Shown: positions 24,591-32,193 of the stretch, piece by piece
Position numbering within the stretch: position 1 is the first letter of the stretch
Layout of the letters: every line of letters begins with the position of its first letter
Source: DAIDJM01 sp964250215
GTDB lineage: Bacteria; Pseudomonadota; Alphaproteobacteria; Acetobacterales; Acetobacteraceae
DNA: 32,317 nt
Reading direction: 5' to 3'
Assembly: GCA_964250215.1 (NCBI GenBank)
Contig: CAXUEX010000013.1
Location: forward strand, 1 to 32,317
Program-made: the position numbers and the translations under genes
Notes under the pieces: generated by a model
The model's database searches: none
Seen by the model: the letters and a program-made list of their open reading frames with translations, nothing else
Told to the model about the DNA's origin: nothing

Positions 24591-25211
24591 TTACACGCCA
24601 AGCGGCGTCACCCAGAATGCTTCTGCCCGGCGCTGCCGCTCGAAAGCGTCGATGCGGGCCACCCGTTCCAGCGTCTGCCCGATCTCATCCAGCCCGTGCA
24701 GCAGCGCGTGCCGGCGCGAAGCCTCCATGCTGAAGCCGATCGTCTCGCCACCCGGCCGCACCACCACCTGGCGCTCCAGATCCACCGCAAGCCGTGCATT
24801 GGCACCCATCGCCGCATCCTGCATCAGCCGGTCGCACACCTCGCGCGGCAGCCGCACCGGCAGCAGCCCGTTCTTGCAGCAATTATTTTCGAAAATATCA
24901 GCGAAGTCCGGCGCAATCACGCAGCGTATGCCAAAATCCAGCAGCGCCCAAGGCGCGTGTTCGCGCGATGAGCCGCAGCCGAAATTTTCGTGCGCGATCA
25001 GGATTTCCGCGCGGCGGTAAGGCTCCCGGTTCAGCACGAAATCCGGCCGCTCCGCGCCGTTCTCGTGATAGCGCAAGGCGTGGAACAAATTCCGACCCAG
25101 CCCCGTTCGAGTGATGGTTTTCAGGAATGTAGCCGGAATGATACGGTCGGTATCCACATGCGCCATCGGCAACGGCGCGGCGATTGCGGTGAGTGTGGTG
25201 AAGGGGTGCAT
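24591..25211 (-). CDS. leuD: 3-isopropylmalate dehydratase small subunit
   Basis: A 206-residue LeuD that forms the swivelling domain of isopropylmalate isomerase with LeuC. Conserved: VDTDRIIPATFLKTITRTGL, ENFGCGSSREHAPWALLDFG and FADIFENNCCKNGLLPV. The ATG at 25211 shares a base with the leuC stop (TGATG), so leuC and leuD are translationally coupled and made in equal amounts, as the heterodimer requires. Confidence 0.97.
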   Translation of the reverse strand: MHPFTTLTAIAAPLPMAHVDTDRIIPATFLKTITRTGLGRNLFHALRYHENGAERPDFVLNREPYRRAEILIAHENFGCGSSREHAPWALLDFGIRCVIAPDFADIFENNCCKNGLLPVRLPREVCDRLMQDAAMGANARLAVDLERQVVVRPGGETIGFSMEASRRHALLHGLDEIGQTLERVARIDAFERQRRAEAFWVTPLGV

Positions 25212-26608
25212 CAGCCGAAATCCCGCGCGTCGGTCAGCCGCCCGGCCAGCGCCGCCGCCGCCGCCATGGCCGGCGAGCAGAGATGCGTACGCCCGCCCGG
25301 CCCCTGCCTTCCCTCGAAATTGCGGTTCGACGTGCTGGCCGAACGCTGCCCCGGCCTCAGCCGGTCCGGGTTCATGCCCAGACACATGGAGCAGCCCGGC
25401 TCGCGCCACTCGAACCCCGCCTCCATCAACACGCGGTCCAGCCCCTCGGCCTCCGCCTGCCGCTTTACTAGCCCCGAGCCCGGCACCACCATCGCACGCA
25501 CGCCATCCGCCACCCGCCGGCCACGCGCCACGCGCGCAGCCTCGCGGATATCCTCGATCCTTCCGTTCGTGCAACTGCCTATGAACACCACATCCACCGG
25601 CACCCGGTCCAGCCGCTGCCCCGGCGTGAGCGCCATGTATTCCAGCATCCGCCGCGCCGCCGCACGCCGCGCTTCCGGCAGCGCCTCGGGATCGGGAACG
25701 CAGGCATCGATCGGCAGCACGGCTTCGGGGCTCGTTCCCCAAGTCACCATCGGTGCCACCGCGGCCGCGTCCATTTCCACAGCGCGGTCGTAATGCGCAT
25801 CGGGATCGGAAGGCAGCGTGCGCCAATACGCCACGGCGCGCTCGAAATCCTCCCCGGCAGGCGCGAACGGCCGGCCGCGCAGGTACGTGAACGTAATGTC
25901 GTCCGGCGCCACCAGCCCGGCGCGCGCGCCCGCTTCGATCGACATGTTGCACACGGTCAGCCGGCCCGCCATGTCCAGCGCGGTGATCGCCTCGCCGGCA
26001 TATTCGATTACGTGCCCTGTGCCGCCCGCGGCGCCGATCCGCCCGATGATCGCGAGCACCAGATCCTTCGCATGCACGCCCGGCGCCAGCCGCCCATTCA
26101 CCTGCACCTTCATGTTGCGCGCCGGCAATTGCAGCAGCGTCTGCGTCGCCAGCACGTGTTCCACTTCCGAGGTGCCGATGCCGAAAGCCAGCGCGCCCAG
26201 CGCGCCATGCGTGGAAGTATGGCTGTCGCCGCAAACGATCGTCATGCCGGGCAGCGAAATTCCCTGCTCGGGTCCCAGGATATGCACGATGCCCTGCCGC
26301 TCGTCGCGCAGATCGAAATAGGGGATGCCGAACTCGGCCACGTTGCGTTCCAGCGTCTCCACCTGCAGCCGGCTTTCGGGCTCGGCGATCGGCTGATTTC
26401 GATCGCTGGTGGGAACGTTATGGTCCACCACCGCAATGGTCGCATCCGGCCGCCGCACCGGCCGGCCTGCCGCACGCAACCCCTCGAACGCCTGCGGCGA
26501 CGTCACCTCGTGCACGAGGTGACGGTCGATATACAGCAGGCAGGCGCCATCCGGCATCTGCTCCACCACATGCGCCTGCCAAATTTTGTCGAACAGCGTC
26601 CGCGCCAA
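25211..26608 (-). CDS. leuC: 3-isopropylmalate dehydratase large subunit
   Basis: A 465-residue aconitase-family enzyme that isomerises 2- to 3-isopropylmalate with LeuD. The three 4Fe-4S cluster cysteines are visible in VFIGSCTNGR (near residue 345) and CSMCLGMNPD (near 404-407); VCGDSHTSTHGALGALAFGI is a further signature. The start is a TTG at 26608 with GGGAG 6 bases upstream (minus strand) and the family start TLFDKIWQAHVV. It lies 27 bases after rplS in a ribosomal-protein operon, so leucine synthesis is tied to that transcript. Confidence 0.97.
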   Translation of the reverse strand: MARTLFDKIWQAHVVEQMPDGACLLYIDRHLVHEVTSPQAFEGLRAAGRPVRRPDATIAVVDHNVPTSDRNQPIAEPESRLQVETLERNVAEFGIPYFDLRDERQGIVHILGPEQGISLPGMTIVCGDSHTSTHGALGALAFGIGTSEVEHVLATQTLLQLPARNMKVQVNGRLAPGVHAKDLVLAIIGRIGAAGGTGHVIEYAGEAITALDMAGRLTVCNMSIEAGARAGLVAPDDITFTYLRGRPFAPAGEDFERAVAYWRTLPSDPDAHYDRAVEMDAAAVAPMVTWGTSPEAVLPIDACVPDPEALPEARRAAARRMLEYMALTPGQRLDRVPVDVVFIGSCTNGRIEDIREAARVARGRRVADGVRAMVVPGSGLVKRQAEAEGLDRVLMEAGFEWREPGCSMCLGMNPDRLRPGQRSASTSNRNFEGRQGPGGRTHLCSPAMAAAAALAGRLTDARDFG

Positions 26609-26635
26609 ATGCGTCTCCCGCCTGCCGCGAAGGCA

Positions 26636-27016
26636 CTATTCCGCTGCGGCTGTCGTTTCCCGGCCCTTCTCGGCGATGCGCGCCGATTTGCCGCGCCGGC
26701 CGCGCAGGTAATACAGCTTGGCGCGCCGCACGTCGCCGCGCCGCACCACCGCGATCTCCGCGATCGTCGGTGCATACAGCGGAAAAACGCGCTCCACCCC
26801 TTCGCCGTAGCTGATCTTGCGCACAGTGAAATTGCTGTTCAGCCCGCGATTGCTGCGCGCGATGCACACGCCTTCATAGGCCTGGATGCGCGTCCGCTCG
26901 CCTTCCACCACCTTTACCGAAACGCGCAGCGTATCGCCCGGCGCAAATTCCGGTATCGGCCGCGCCGCCGAAAGCCGCTCGATCTCGGCCGCTTCGTATT
27001 TCTGGATCGTGTTCAT
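26636..27016 (-). CDS. rplS: 50S ribosomal protein L19
   Basis: A 126-residue L19, located at the 30S-50S interface. Conserved: FAPGDTLRVSVKVVEGERTR, IQAYEGVCIARSNRGLNSNF, SYGEGVERVFPLYAP and RRAKLYYLRGRRGKSARI. The C-terminus carries a short tail (EKGRETTAAAE) common in alphaproteobacteria. It lies 18 bases after trmD. Confidence 0.98.
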   Translation of the reverse strand: MNTIQKYEAAEIERLSAARPIPEFAPGDTLRVSVKVVEGERTRIQAYEGVCIARSNRGLNSNFTVRKISYGEGVERVFPLYAPTIAEIAVVRRGDVRRAKLYYLRGRRGKSARIAEKGRETTAAAE

Positions 27017-27034
27017 CGCCTCATCCTCTCGGCT

Positions 27035-27721
27035 TCAGTGGCTGGCACGGGTGGCCCACAAATCCGGCCGGCGCTCCCGCGTAATCGTTTCGGCTTCACG
27101 CGCCCGCCAGCGCGCAATTTCGGCATGGTTGCCCGAAAGCAGCACCGGCGGCACGCCGCGCCCCTGCCATTCGGCGGGTCGCGTATAGTGCGGATACTCC
27201 AGGAGGCCGGCGGAAAAACTCTCGTCCGTGGCGCTCGCAGCCGCGCCCATCACGCCCGGCAGCAGCCGCACGCACGCATCCAGCAGCAGCAGCGCAGGAA
27301 TCTCCCCGCCCGAAAGCACGAAATCCCCCACGCTGATCTCGTCCGCGCCGCGCGCCTCGATCACCCGCTGGTCGATGCCTTCATAGCGCCCGCACACCAG
27401 AACCACGCCCGGCCCAGCCGCCAGCAGCGCAGCATCCGCCTGCACGAATGGCCGCCCGCGCGGCGTCAGGCACAGCAGCCTCCGCCCATCCGCCTCGGCC
27501 GCGATCGCCGCATCCACCACATCGGGCCGCAACACCATGCCGGCGCCGCCGCCGAACGGCGCATCGTCCACGCTGCGGTGCGGTCCGCTGGCGAAATCGC
27601 GTATGTTGCGCGCCCTTAACCGCCAGATCCCGGCGCTCAGCGCGCGCCCCGCCAGCGCCGCCGCCAGCGGTCCCGGAAACATCTCCGGAAACAGCGTCAG
27701 CACGGTCGCGTTCCAGATCAT
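27035..27721 (-). CDS. trmD: tRNA (guanine-N1)-methyltransferase
   Basis: A 228-residue TrmD that methylates G37 next to the anticodon, preventing frameshifts. Conserved: VLTLFPEMFPGPL, VDDAPFGGGAGMVLRPD, CGRYEGIDQRVIE and the trefoil-knot SAM site ISVGDFVLSGGE. The ATG at 27721 overlaps the rimM stop (ATGA), so the two are coupled. The frame continues upstream through rimM in shadow, but the family N-terminus fixes the start. Confidence 0.97.
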   Translation of the reverse strand: MIWNATVLTLFPEMFPGPLAAALAGRALSAGIWRLRARNIRDFASGPHRSVDDAPFGGGAGMVLRPDVVDAAIAAEADGRRLLCLTPRGRPFVQADAALLAAGPGVVLVCGRYEGIDQRVIEARGADEISVGDFVLSGGEIPALLLLDACVRLLPGVMGAAASATDESFSAGLLEYPHYTRPAEWQGRGVPPVLLSGNHAEIARWRAREAETITRERRPDLWATRASH

Positions 27722-28230
27722 GCCGCCCGCGCCTCGATCTCGTCCGGCGGCACCACCGCCAGCCACCGCTGCACCAGATCTACCGCCGGAAACACCGCGC
27801 GCGTGAACGGCAACAATTGCGAGTTCGCGCCCGGCAGCTCGATCTCCAGGCTCGCGCCCGCACCGTAATCGTGCACGCCGATCACGCGCCCGGTCATGCC
27901 GCCGGCCAGCCGCGCCTCCATGCCGATCAGATCGGCGAGATAAAACTCGTCCGCGGCCGCCGCCGGTAATTGCGCGCGCTCGGCGAACAGCCGCGTGTTC
28001 ACCAGCTTCTCCGCCGCATTCCGGTCCGGCACGGGGCGCCCCGCCGCATCGCGCAACTCGGCGATGCCGGTGCCGCACCACGCCAGCGACCACATGCGCC
28101 CGCGCTCGTCGATCAGCGGCGCGTAATCAGCCAGCGCCGCCGGATCGGCGGTGTAGGAATGCACATGCACCAGCCCGCGCACACCATGCGGCCGGCCCAC
28201 CACGCCCATCAGGATTTTCGCCGACTCCAC
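27718..28230 (-). CDS. rimM: Ribosome maturation factor RimM
   Basis: A 170-residue RimM, which helps 16S rRNA processing and 30S head assembly with S19. The N-terminal barrel starts ILMGVVGRPHGVRGLVHVHS; the C-terminal PRC-barrel includes DEFYLADLIGMEARL and LLPFTRAVFPAVDL. The start is a GTG at 28230, two bases after the rpsP stop, suggesting translational coupling; a later ATG at 28209 would cut into the conserved N-terminus. Confidence 0.95.
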   Translation of the reverse strand: MESAKILMGVVGRPHGVRGLVHVHSYTADPAALADYAPLIDERGRMWSLAWCGTGIAELRDAAGRPVPDRNAAEKLVNTRLFAERAQLPAAAADEFYLADLIGMEARLAGGMTGRVIGVHDYGAGASLEIELPGANSQLLPFTRAVFPAVDLVQRWLAVVPPDEIEARAA

Positions 28231-28232
28231 GA

Positions 28233-28574
28233 TTACCCAGCCGCTGCCGCCTGCGCCTTTGCACGCTCCTGCGCCTTTTTCTTCGGCGCCGCCTGCTTCG
28301 GCTGCTCACGATACTCGGTCTTCGGAACAATCCCGGCGTTGCCCAGGAACCGCGCCACGCGCTCGGTCGCGGTCGCCCCCTCGCCGATCCAGTGCCGGAT
28401 CCGCTCGTCGGTCAACCGGATGCGCTCGGCGTGCTCGGCCGGCAGCATCGGATTGTAGCTGCCCACCTTCTCGATAAACCGCCCGTCGCGCGGGCTGCGG
28501 CTGTCGGCCACCACGATGTGGTAATACGGACGCTTCTTCGCCCCGGCACGCGCAAGTCGAATTTTCAAACCCAT
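28233..28574 (-). CDS. rpsP: 30S ribosomal protein S16
   Basis: A 113-residue S16 beginning MGLKIRLARAGAKKRPYYHI, with RDGRFIEKVGSYNPML and a lysine/alanine-rich C-terminal extension (QAAPKKKAQERAKAQAAA) often seen in alphaproteobacteria. It lies 37 bases after ffh, separated by a tandem 7-bp repeat. Confidence 0.98.
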   Translation of the reverse strand: MGLKIRLARAGAKKRPYYHIVVADSRSPRDGRFIEKVGSYNPMLPAEHAERIRLTDERIRHWIGEGATATERVARFLGNAGIVPKTEYREQPKQAAPKKKAQERAKAQAAAAG

Positions 28575-28583
28575 GTTCGGTTC

Positions 28584-28610
28584 CCAGTTGCCAGTTGCCA
28601 GTTGCCAGTT
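28584..28610. repeat. Tandem 7-bp repeat between ffh and rpsP
   Basis: CCAGTTG occurs three times in a row (28584-28604), followed by a partial copy CCAGTT to 28610. It fills most of the 37 bases between the ffh stop and the rpsP start, so it is transcribed and lies immediately before the rpsP start codon (only about 9 bases away). The sequence leaves no clear Shine-Dalgarno site for rpsP other than what the repeat provides (AACTGGCAACTGG on the coding strand). Confidence 0.9.
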
Positions 28611-28611
28611 T

Positions 28612-30006
28612 TCAGTAAGGCCGGCGTCCGCCGCGTGTTTGTTGCGCCTGTGCAGCCTGCGGCATCAGCGCCGAAAGGCCGCCGCGCATCAGGCCTTTCT
28701 GCCCCAGCTTGCCCATGCGCTTCATCATCGTGCTCATGTCGTCGAACTGCTTCAGCAGCCGGTTCACATCGGCCACGTTCGTGCCCGATCCCGCGGCAAT
28801 CCGCTTCTTGCGGCTCGCCTTTATGATGTCCGGATTGCGACGCTCGCCCACCGTCATTGAAGAAATGATCGCCTGCTGCCGCCGGAAAATGGTCTGATCG
28901 ATCTTCGCATCATCGATCTTCTGTTTCATGTGCGCCATGCCGGGCAGCATGCCCACGATCGAGCCCAGCGACCCCATCTTGCCGATCTGTTTCAACTGCG
29001 AAGCATAATCCTCGAGCGTGAAGCCGCCCTTCAGCATCTTCTTCGTCAGCCGCTCGGCTTCTGCCTGATCGATCGTCTCGCTGGCGCGCTCCACCAGCCC
29101 CACGATGTCGCCCAGCCCCAGGATGCGGCCGGCCACGCGCTCGGGGTGAAATTCCTCCAGCGCATCGATCTTCTCGCCCGATCCCGAAAACTTGATCGGC
29201 GCGCCGGTCACCTGCCGCATGGAAAGCGCCGCGCCGCCGCGCGCATCGCCGTCCATGCGCGTCAGCACCACGCCGGTGATCGAAAGCGCCTCGTGGAACG
29301 CGCGCGCGGTGGTCACCGCGTCCTGGCCAGTCATCGCATCCACCACCAGCAGCGTCTCCACCGGATCGGCGACAGCACGAATCTCGCGCACCTCGTCCAT
29401 CAGCGCCTGGTCGATCGAAAGCCGCCCGGCCGTATCCAGCAGAACGATGTCGTAGCCTTCGCGCCGCCCGGTCTCCATCGCCCGCCGCGCGATCTGCACG
29501 GGATTTTGCCCCGCCACGACGGCCAAGCTCGCCACCTCGGCCCGTTCGGCCAGTTGCGCCAGTTGCAGTTGCGCCGCCGGCCGCTGCGTATCCAGGCTCG
29601 CTAGCAGCACCCGCCGCCGCTCCCGCGTGCGCAGCCGCAGCGCAAGCTTGCCGGCCGTGGTGGTCTTGCCCGACCCTTGCAACCCCACGATCAGCATCGG
29701 GATCGGCGCTGGCGCATTCAGGTTCAGCGGCACCGCCCCCTCGCCGCCCAGCGCCTCCACCATCGCGTCGTTCACGATCTTGGCCATTTGCTGACCGGGC
29801 GAGACCGCCGCCAGCACCTCCGCCCCCACCGCCCGCTCGCGCACACAAGCGATGAAATCCTTCACCACTGGCAGCGCGACGTCGGCTTCCAGCAGCGCCA
29901 GCCGCACCTCGCGCAGCGCCTCCACCACATCGGCTTCGGAAAGCGCGCCGCGCCGGCGGAGCCCCTCGAAAATCCCGGAAAACCTGTCCGACAGCGCGTC
30001 GAACAT
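28612..30006 (-). CDS. ffh: Signal recognition particle protein Ffh
   Basis: A 464-residue Ffh, the GTPase that with 4.5S RNA delivers nascent inner-membrane proteins to FtsY. N domain at residues 1-95; G domain with P-loop GLQGSGKTTTAGKLALRL (about 108-125), DTAGR, and TRMDGDARGGAAL; the methionine-rich M domain from about 300 with MLPGMAHMKQKI and RKKRIAAGSGTNVADVNRLL, which bind signal sequences and RNA. The ATG at 30006 has GGAG 7 bases upstream. It is the first gene of the minus-strand operon running into rpsP, rimM, trmD, rplS and leuCDB. No 4.5S RNA gene was recognised. Confidence 0.98.
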   Translation of the reverse strand: MFDALSDRFSGIFEGLRRRGALSEADVVEALREVRLALLEADVALPVVKDFIACVRERAVGAEVLAAVSPGQQMAKIVNDAMVEALGGEGAVPLNLNAPAPIPMLIVGLQGSGKTTTAGKLALRLRTRERRRVLLASLDTQRPAAQLQLAQLAERAEVASLAVVAGQNPVQIARRAMETGRREGYDIVLLDTAGRLSIDQALMDEVREIRAVADPVETLLVVDAMTGQDAVTTARAFHEALSITGVVLTRMDGDARGGAALSMRQVTGAPIKFSGSGEKIDALEEFHPERVAGRILGLGDIVGLVERASETIDQAEAERLTKKMLKGGFTLEDYASQLKQIGKMGSLGSIVGMLPGMAHMKQKIDDAKIDQTIFRRQQAIISSMTVGERRNPDIIKASRKKRIAAGSGTNVADVNRLLKQFDDMSTMMKRMGKLGQKGLMRGGLSALMPQAAQAQQTRGGRRPY

Positions 30007-30104
30007 GCGATCGCTCCAAACGGTTACGCGCCGCTGCGCGAACCTTCGCGGAGCGACGGAGCCCCCAAGGGGGACCGGGGTCTCACACCTCCCGGAATAG
30101 CGTT

Positions 30105-30133
30105 GGTATGCGTTCCCGCGCCCACCAGGTCAA
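30105..30133 (-). promoter_or_regulatory. Putative ffh operon promoter
   Basis: On the minus strand TTGACC (30133-30128) and CATACC (30110-30105) are 17 bases apart, 5 of 6 and 3 of 6 matches to the sigma-70 boxes. Transcription would start near 30098, giving a leader of about 90 bases before ffh. That leader holds two tight inverted repeats: CCCCC-AA-GGGGG (30062-30073) and CGCGAA-CC-TTCGCG (30037-30050). The -35 box lies in one arm of the 9-bp inverted repeat described next. Confidence 0.4.
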
Positions 30134-30161
30134 GCCAAACCCGGCTTGACCAAGCTTGACC
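30128..30161. promoter_or_regulatory. Inverted repeat, likely toxin-antitoxin operator
   Basis: GGTCAAGCC (30128-30136) and GGCTTGACC (30143-30151) form a perfect 9-bp inverted repeat with a 6-base spacer; a third half-site GCTTGACC follows at 30154-30161. Repeats of this kind upstream of antitoxin genes are bound by Phd/VapB proteins for autoregulation. TTGACC (30146-30151) could serve as the -35 of the toxin-antitoxin promoter with TTAGTT (30169-30174) as a weak -10. The repeat ends 30 bases before the antitoxin ATG. Confidence 0.5.
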
Positions 30162-30191
30162 AACCCCATTAGTTTGGCCCTGGAGGCCGCG

Positions 30192-30446
30192 ATGGACACG
30201 TTCAACATCTACGAAGCCAAAACCCACCTGTCGCAACTGGTGGACCGCGCCGCCGCCGGCGAAGAGATCGTTATTGCCAAGGCCGGCACCCCCGTCGCCC
30301 GCCTCGTGCCCATGCCGCTACCCTCCCCCCCAAAGCGGCAGCTCGGCCGGTTCCGCGACGAGATCCGGATTGGCGACGATTTCGACGACCCGCTGCCCGC
30401 CGAAATTATGGACGCCTTCAACGGCCTCAGCCACGATCCCGAATAA
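30192..30446 (+). CDS. Phd/YefM-family antitoxin
   Basis: An 84-residue antitoxin beginning MDTFNIYEAKTHLSQLVDRA with IVIAKAGTPVARLVPM, the standard Phd/YefM N-terminal DNA-binding dimer domain; the acidic C-terminus (IRIGDDFDDPLPAEIMDAF) should wrap around and block the toxin. The ATG at 30192 has GGAGG 5 bases upstream, so the frame extension upstream is not used. The toxin GTG follows the stop after one base. Confidence 0.93.
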   Translation: MDTFNIYEAKTHLSQLVDRAAAGEEIVIAKAGTPVARLVPMPLPSPPKRQLGRFRDEIRIGDDFDDPLPAEIMDAFNGLSHDPE

Positions 30447-30447
30447 A

Positions 30448-30831
30448 GTGAACCTGCTGCTGGATACCCACGTGGCCCTGTGGACATGGCGGGAACCCGA
30501 AAAGCTCTCCGGTTCGGCGCGAGTGCAAATCGAAGACCCGGGAAACGAAATCTGGGTGAGCGCCGCCGCCGCCTGGGAAATCGCGCTCAAATGGGCCGCC
30601 GGAAAACTCGACTACGTGCCGGAACGGTTCGGCACCATGATGCAAACCTCCGGTTTCGGCCATCTCGCCATCACCGCTCAACACGCCATCCAGTCCGCTG
30701 CCCTGCCACGCCACCACGCCAACCCGTTCGACCGCATGATGATCGCGCAAGCCCGCTGCGAGGCGCTCGTGCTTGTTACCGCCGACCGGCAGATTTCGCA
30801 GTACGACGTCGCGATATTTCCGGCGCGGTAG
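30448..30831 (+). CDS. vapC: VapC-type PIN-domain toxin
   Basis: A 127-residue PIN-domain ribonuclease from a GTG at 30448, one base after the antitoxin stop, so translation is coupled. Acidic metal-binding residues are in place: Asp 6 (LLLDTHVAL), Glu 44 (AAWEIALK), Asp 95 (NPFDRMMIAQA) and Asp 113 (LVTADRQI). All four are intact, so the toxin should be active when not bound by the Phd-type antitoxin. VapC proteins cleave specific tRNAs or rRNA; the target here is unknown. It converges on the GT9 gene. Confidence 0.93.
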   Translation: MNLLLDTHVALWTWREPEKLSGSARVQIEDPGNEIWVSAAAAWEIALKWAAGKLDYVPERFGTMMQTSGFGHLAITAQHAIQSAALPRHHANPFDRMMIAQARCEALVLVTADRQISQYDVAIFPAR

Positions 30832-30843
30832 AGGGGCGGTAGA

Positions 30844-30861
30844 AGGAAAGAAGCCTTTCTT
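30844..30861. terminator. Small hairpin between convergent vapC and GT9
   Basis: GAAAG (30846-30850), loop AAGC and CTTTC (30855-30859) form a 5-bp stem that a G-U and an A-U pair extend to 7 bp. It lies 12 bases after the vapC stop and overlaps the stop of the convergent glycosyltransferase. It resembles, in sequence, the hairpin at 22488-22512. Confidence 0.35.
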
Positions 30862-31750
30862 ACTTCATCAGCCCCACCACCCGATCCACCGGCAAATCCG
30901 AAAGCGCCGGCGCGTGCAGCAGCCGCACATCCCCCACCGGGGCCGAAAGCGCAGGATCGCTGAAGCGCGAGAACAGCGCCACCACGCGGCAGCCCATCAG
31001 CGCCGCCAGATGAATCGGCCCGGTATCGCCGCCCAGCGCCACCTGCGCGCGGCTCGCCAGGCCCGCCAGTTCCTGAATGGTCGTCCGCCCGGTCAGATCC
31101 AGCGCCGCCTCGCACCCGGCCCGGATCGCCGCAGCCGATTCCCGATCCGCGGTGGTGCCCACGATCACCGGCGTGATGCCGCGCGCCGCCAGCAGCCGCG
31201 CGGTTTCGGCGAAGCGCCCGATCGGCCAGCGTTTCGCGCCGCCATGCGCCCGGCTCGTCCCCGGCACCAGCAGCGCATAGGGCGGCGGCAGCACCGGACC
31301 GCGCGATCGCAGCCACGAGAGATCGGGCCGCGCCAGATCGTAAATCCCGGCCCGCATCAATTGGTCCCGCTGGCGCGGCACCGTGTGCATCTCGTTCCGC
31401 TTCGGATTGTCGTGCGGATACGCGCAGCCCCAGGCCGTGCCGGACCAGCGCGGCCGCCCAGCTAACCAGAAATACCGGTTGGTGCGGCGCGAGGTCTGCA
31501 GATCGTACACCACGTCGTAGCCGTGCAACTGTCGCCGCAACCGCAACAATCCCCCCGGATCGAGCCACGAAGGCCGCGGGTCGGCCAGCACCCGGTCGAA
31601 CCACGGGCTGTCCGTTCCCAGCCCCACCAGCGGCGGCGTGGTGAGCAGCGCAATCTCGTCGCCCGTATGGTGCGCCCGGATGGCAGCGAAGGCACTGAAC
31701 GAAAGCGCGAAATCGCCGAGCGCGCCAAGCCGGATCACCAGCACGCGCAT
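30860..31750 (-). CDS. Glycosyltransferase family 9 (heptosyltransferase-like)
   Basis: A 296-residue GT9 protein. The N-terminal Rossmann half starts VLVIRLGALGDFALSFSAF, the family signature; the C-terminal nucleotide-sugar half has LVPGTSRAHGGAKRWPIGRF and ALGGDTGPIHLAALMGCRVV, the conserved acceptor and ADP-heptose sites. GT9 enzymes add heptose or related sugars to lipopolysaccharide cores at the inner face of the membrane. The ATG at 31750 shares a base with the stop of the upstream GT4 gene; a GTG one codon earlier is possible. It is slightly shorter than E. coli WaaF/WaaC (~320-350). Confidence 0.93.
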   Translation of the reverse strand: MRVLVIRLGALGDFALSFSAFAAIRAHHTGDEIALLTTPPLVGLGTDSPWFDRVLADPRPSWLDPGGLLRLRRQLHGYDVVYDLQTSRRTNRYFWLAGRPRWSGTAWGCAYPHDNPKRNEMHTVPRQRDQLMRAGIYDLARPDLSWLRSRGPVLPPPYALLVPGTSRAHGGAKRWPIGRFAETARLLAARGITPVIVGTTADRESAAAIRAGCEAALDLTGRTTIQELAGLASRAQVALGGDTGPIHLAALMGCRVVALFSRFSDPALSAPVGDVRLLHAPALSDLPVDRVVGLMK

Positions 31751-32193
31751 CACAGCACCTCCCGGTACACATCCAGTGTCGCCGCCTGCATGGCGGCGGT
31801 CGTGAACCCGGCCAACACCGCCTCGCGCGCCCGGGTTCCCATGGCGTCCCGCGCCGCCGGCGGCAGAAGCAACGCCTGCTCAATCCCCGCCGCCAGCGAA
31901 GCGGCGTCGCCGGGCCGCACGAGCCATCCCGTCTCGCCCTCGCGCACCGTTTCCACCGCCCCGCCATGATCGGCCGCGATCACCGCCCGCCGCATCGCCT
32001 GCGCCTCGATAACCGCCCGGCCAAACGGCTCCGGCACAAGGCTGGGGCACACCACCAAATCGGCGAGCAGCAGCGCCGCCGGCATATCGGCGCAATCCCC
32101 GGCCAGACGCACACGCCCGGCGAGGCCCAGTCGCTCCGCCGCCGCCTCCAGTTCGCGGCCAAACCGCCCCGATCCCGACCCGCCGCCCGACGA
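31750..32193 (-). pseudogene. Glycosyltransferase family 4, C-terminal part with a broken frame
   Basis: The minus strand encodes the C-terminal half of a GT4 (GT-B) enzyme: RELEAAAERLGLAGRVRLAG, CADMPAALLLADLVVCPS and the nucleotide-sugar site PEPFGRAVIEAQAMRRAVIA with GGAVETVREGETGWLV. Reading upstream, this frame meets TGA at 32196-32194 and TAG at 32211-32209. A neighbouring frame reads AELIVG just where a GT4 would have LLIVGGGSGSGRFGREL, so one extra G near 32188-32192 would explain the break. The ~120 bases beyond to the edge do not look like the missing N-terminal half. It is translationally coupled to the GT9 gene. Real frameshift, insertion, or low-quality sequence at a contig end cannot be separated here. 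Confidence 0.7.
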
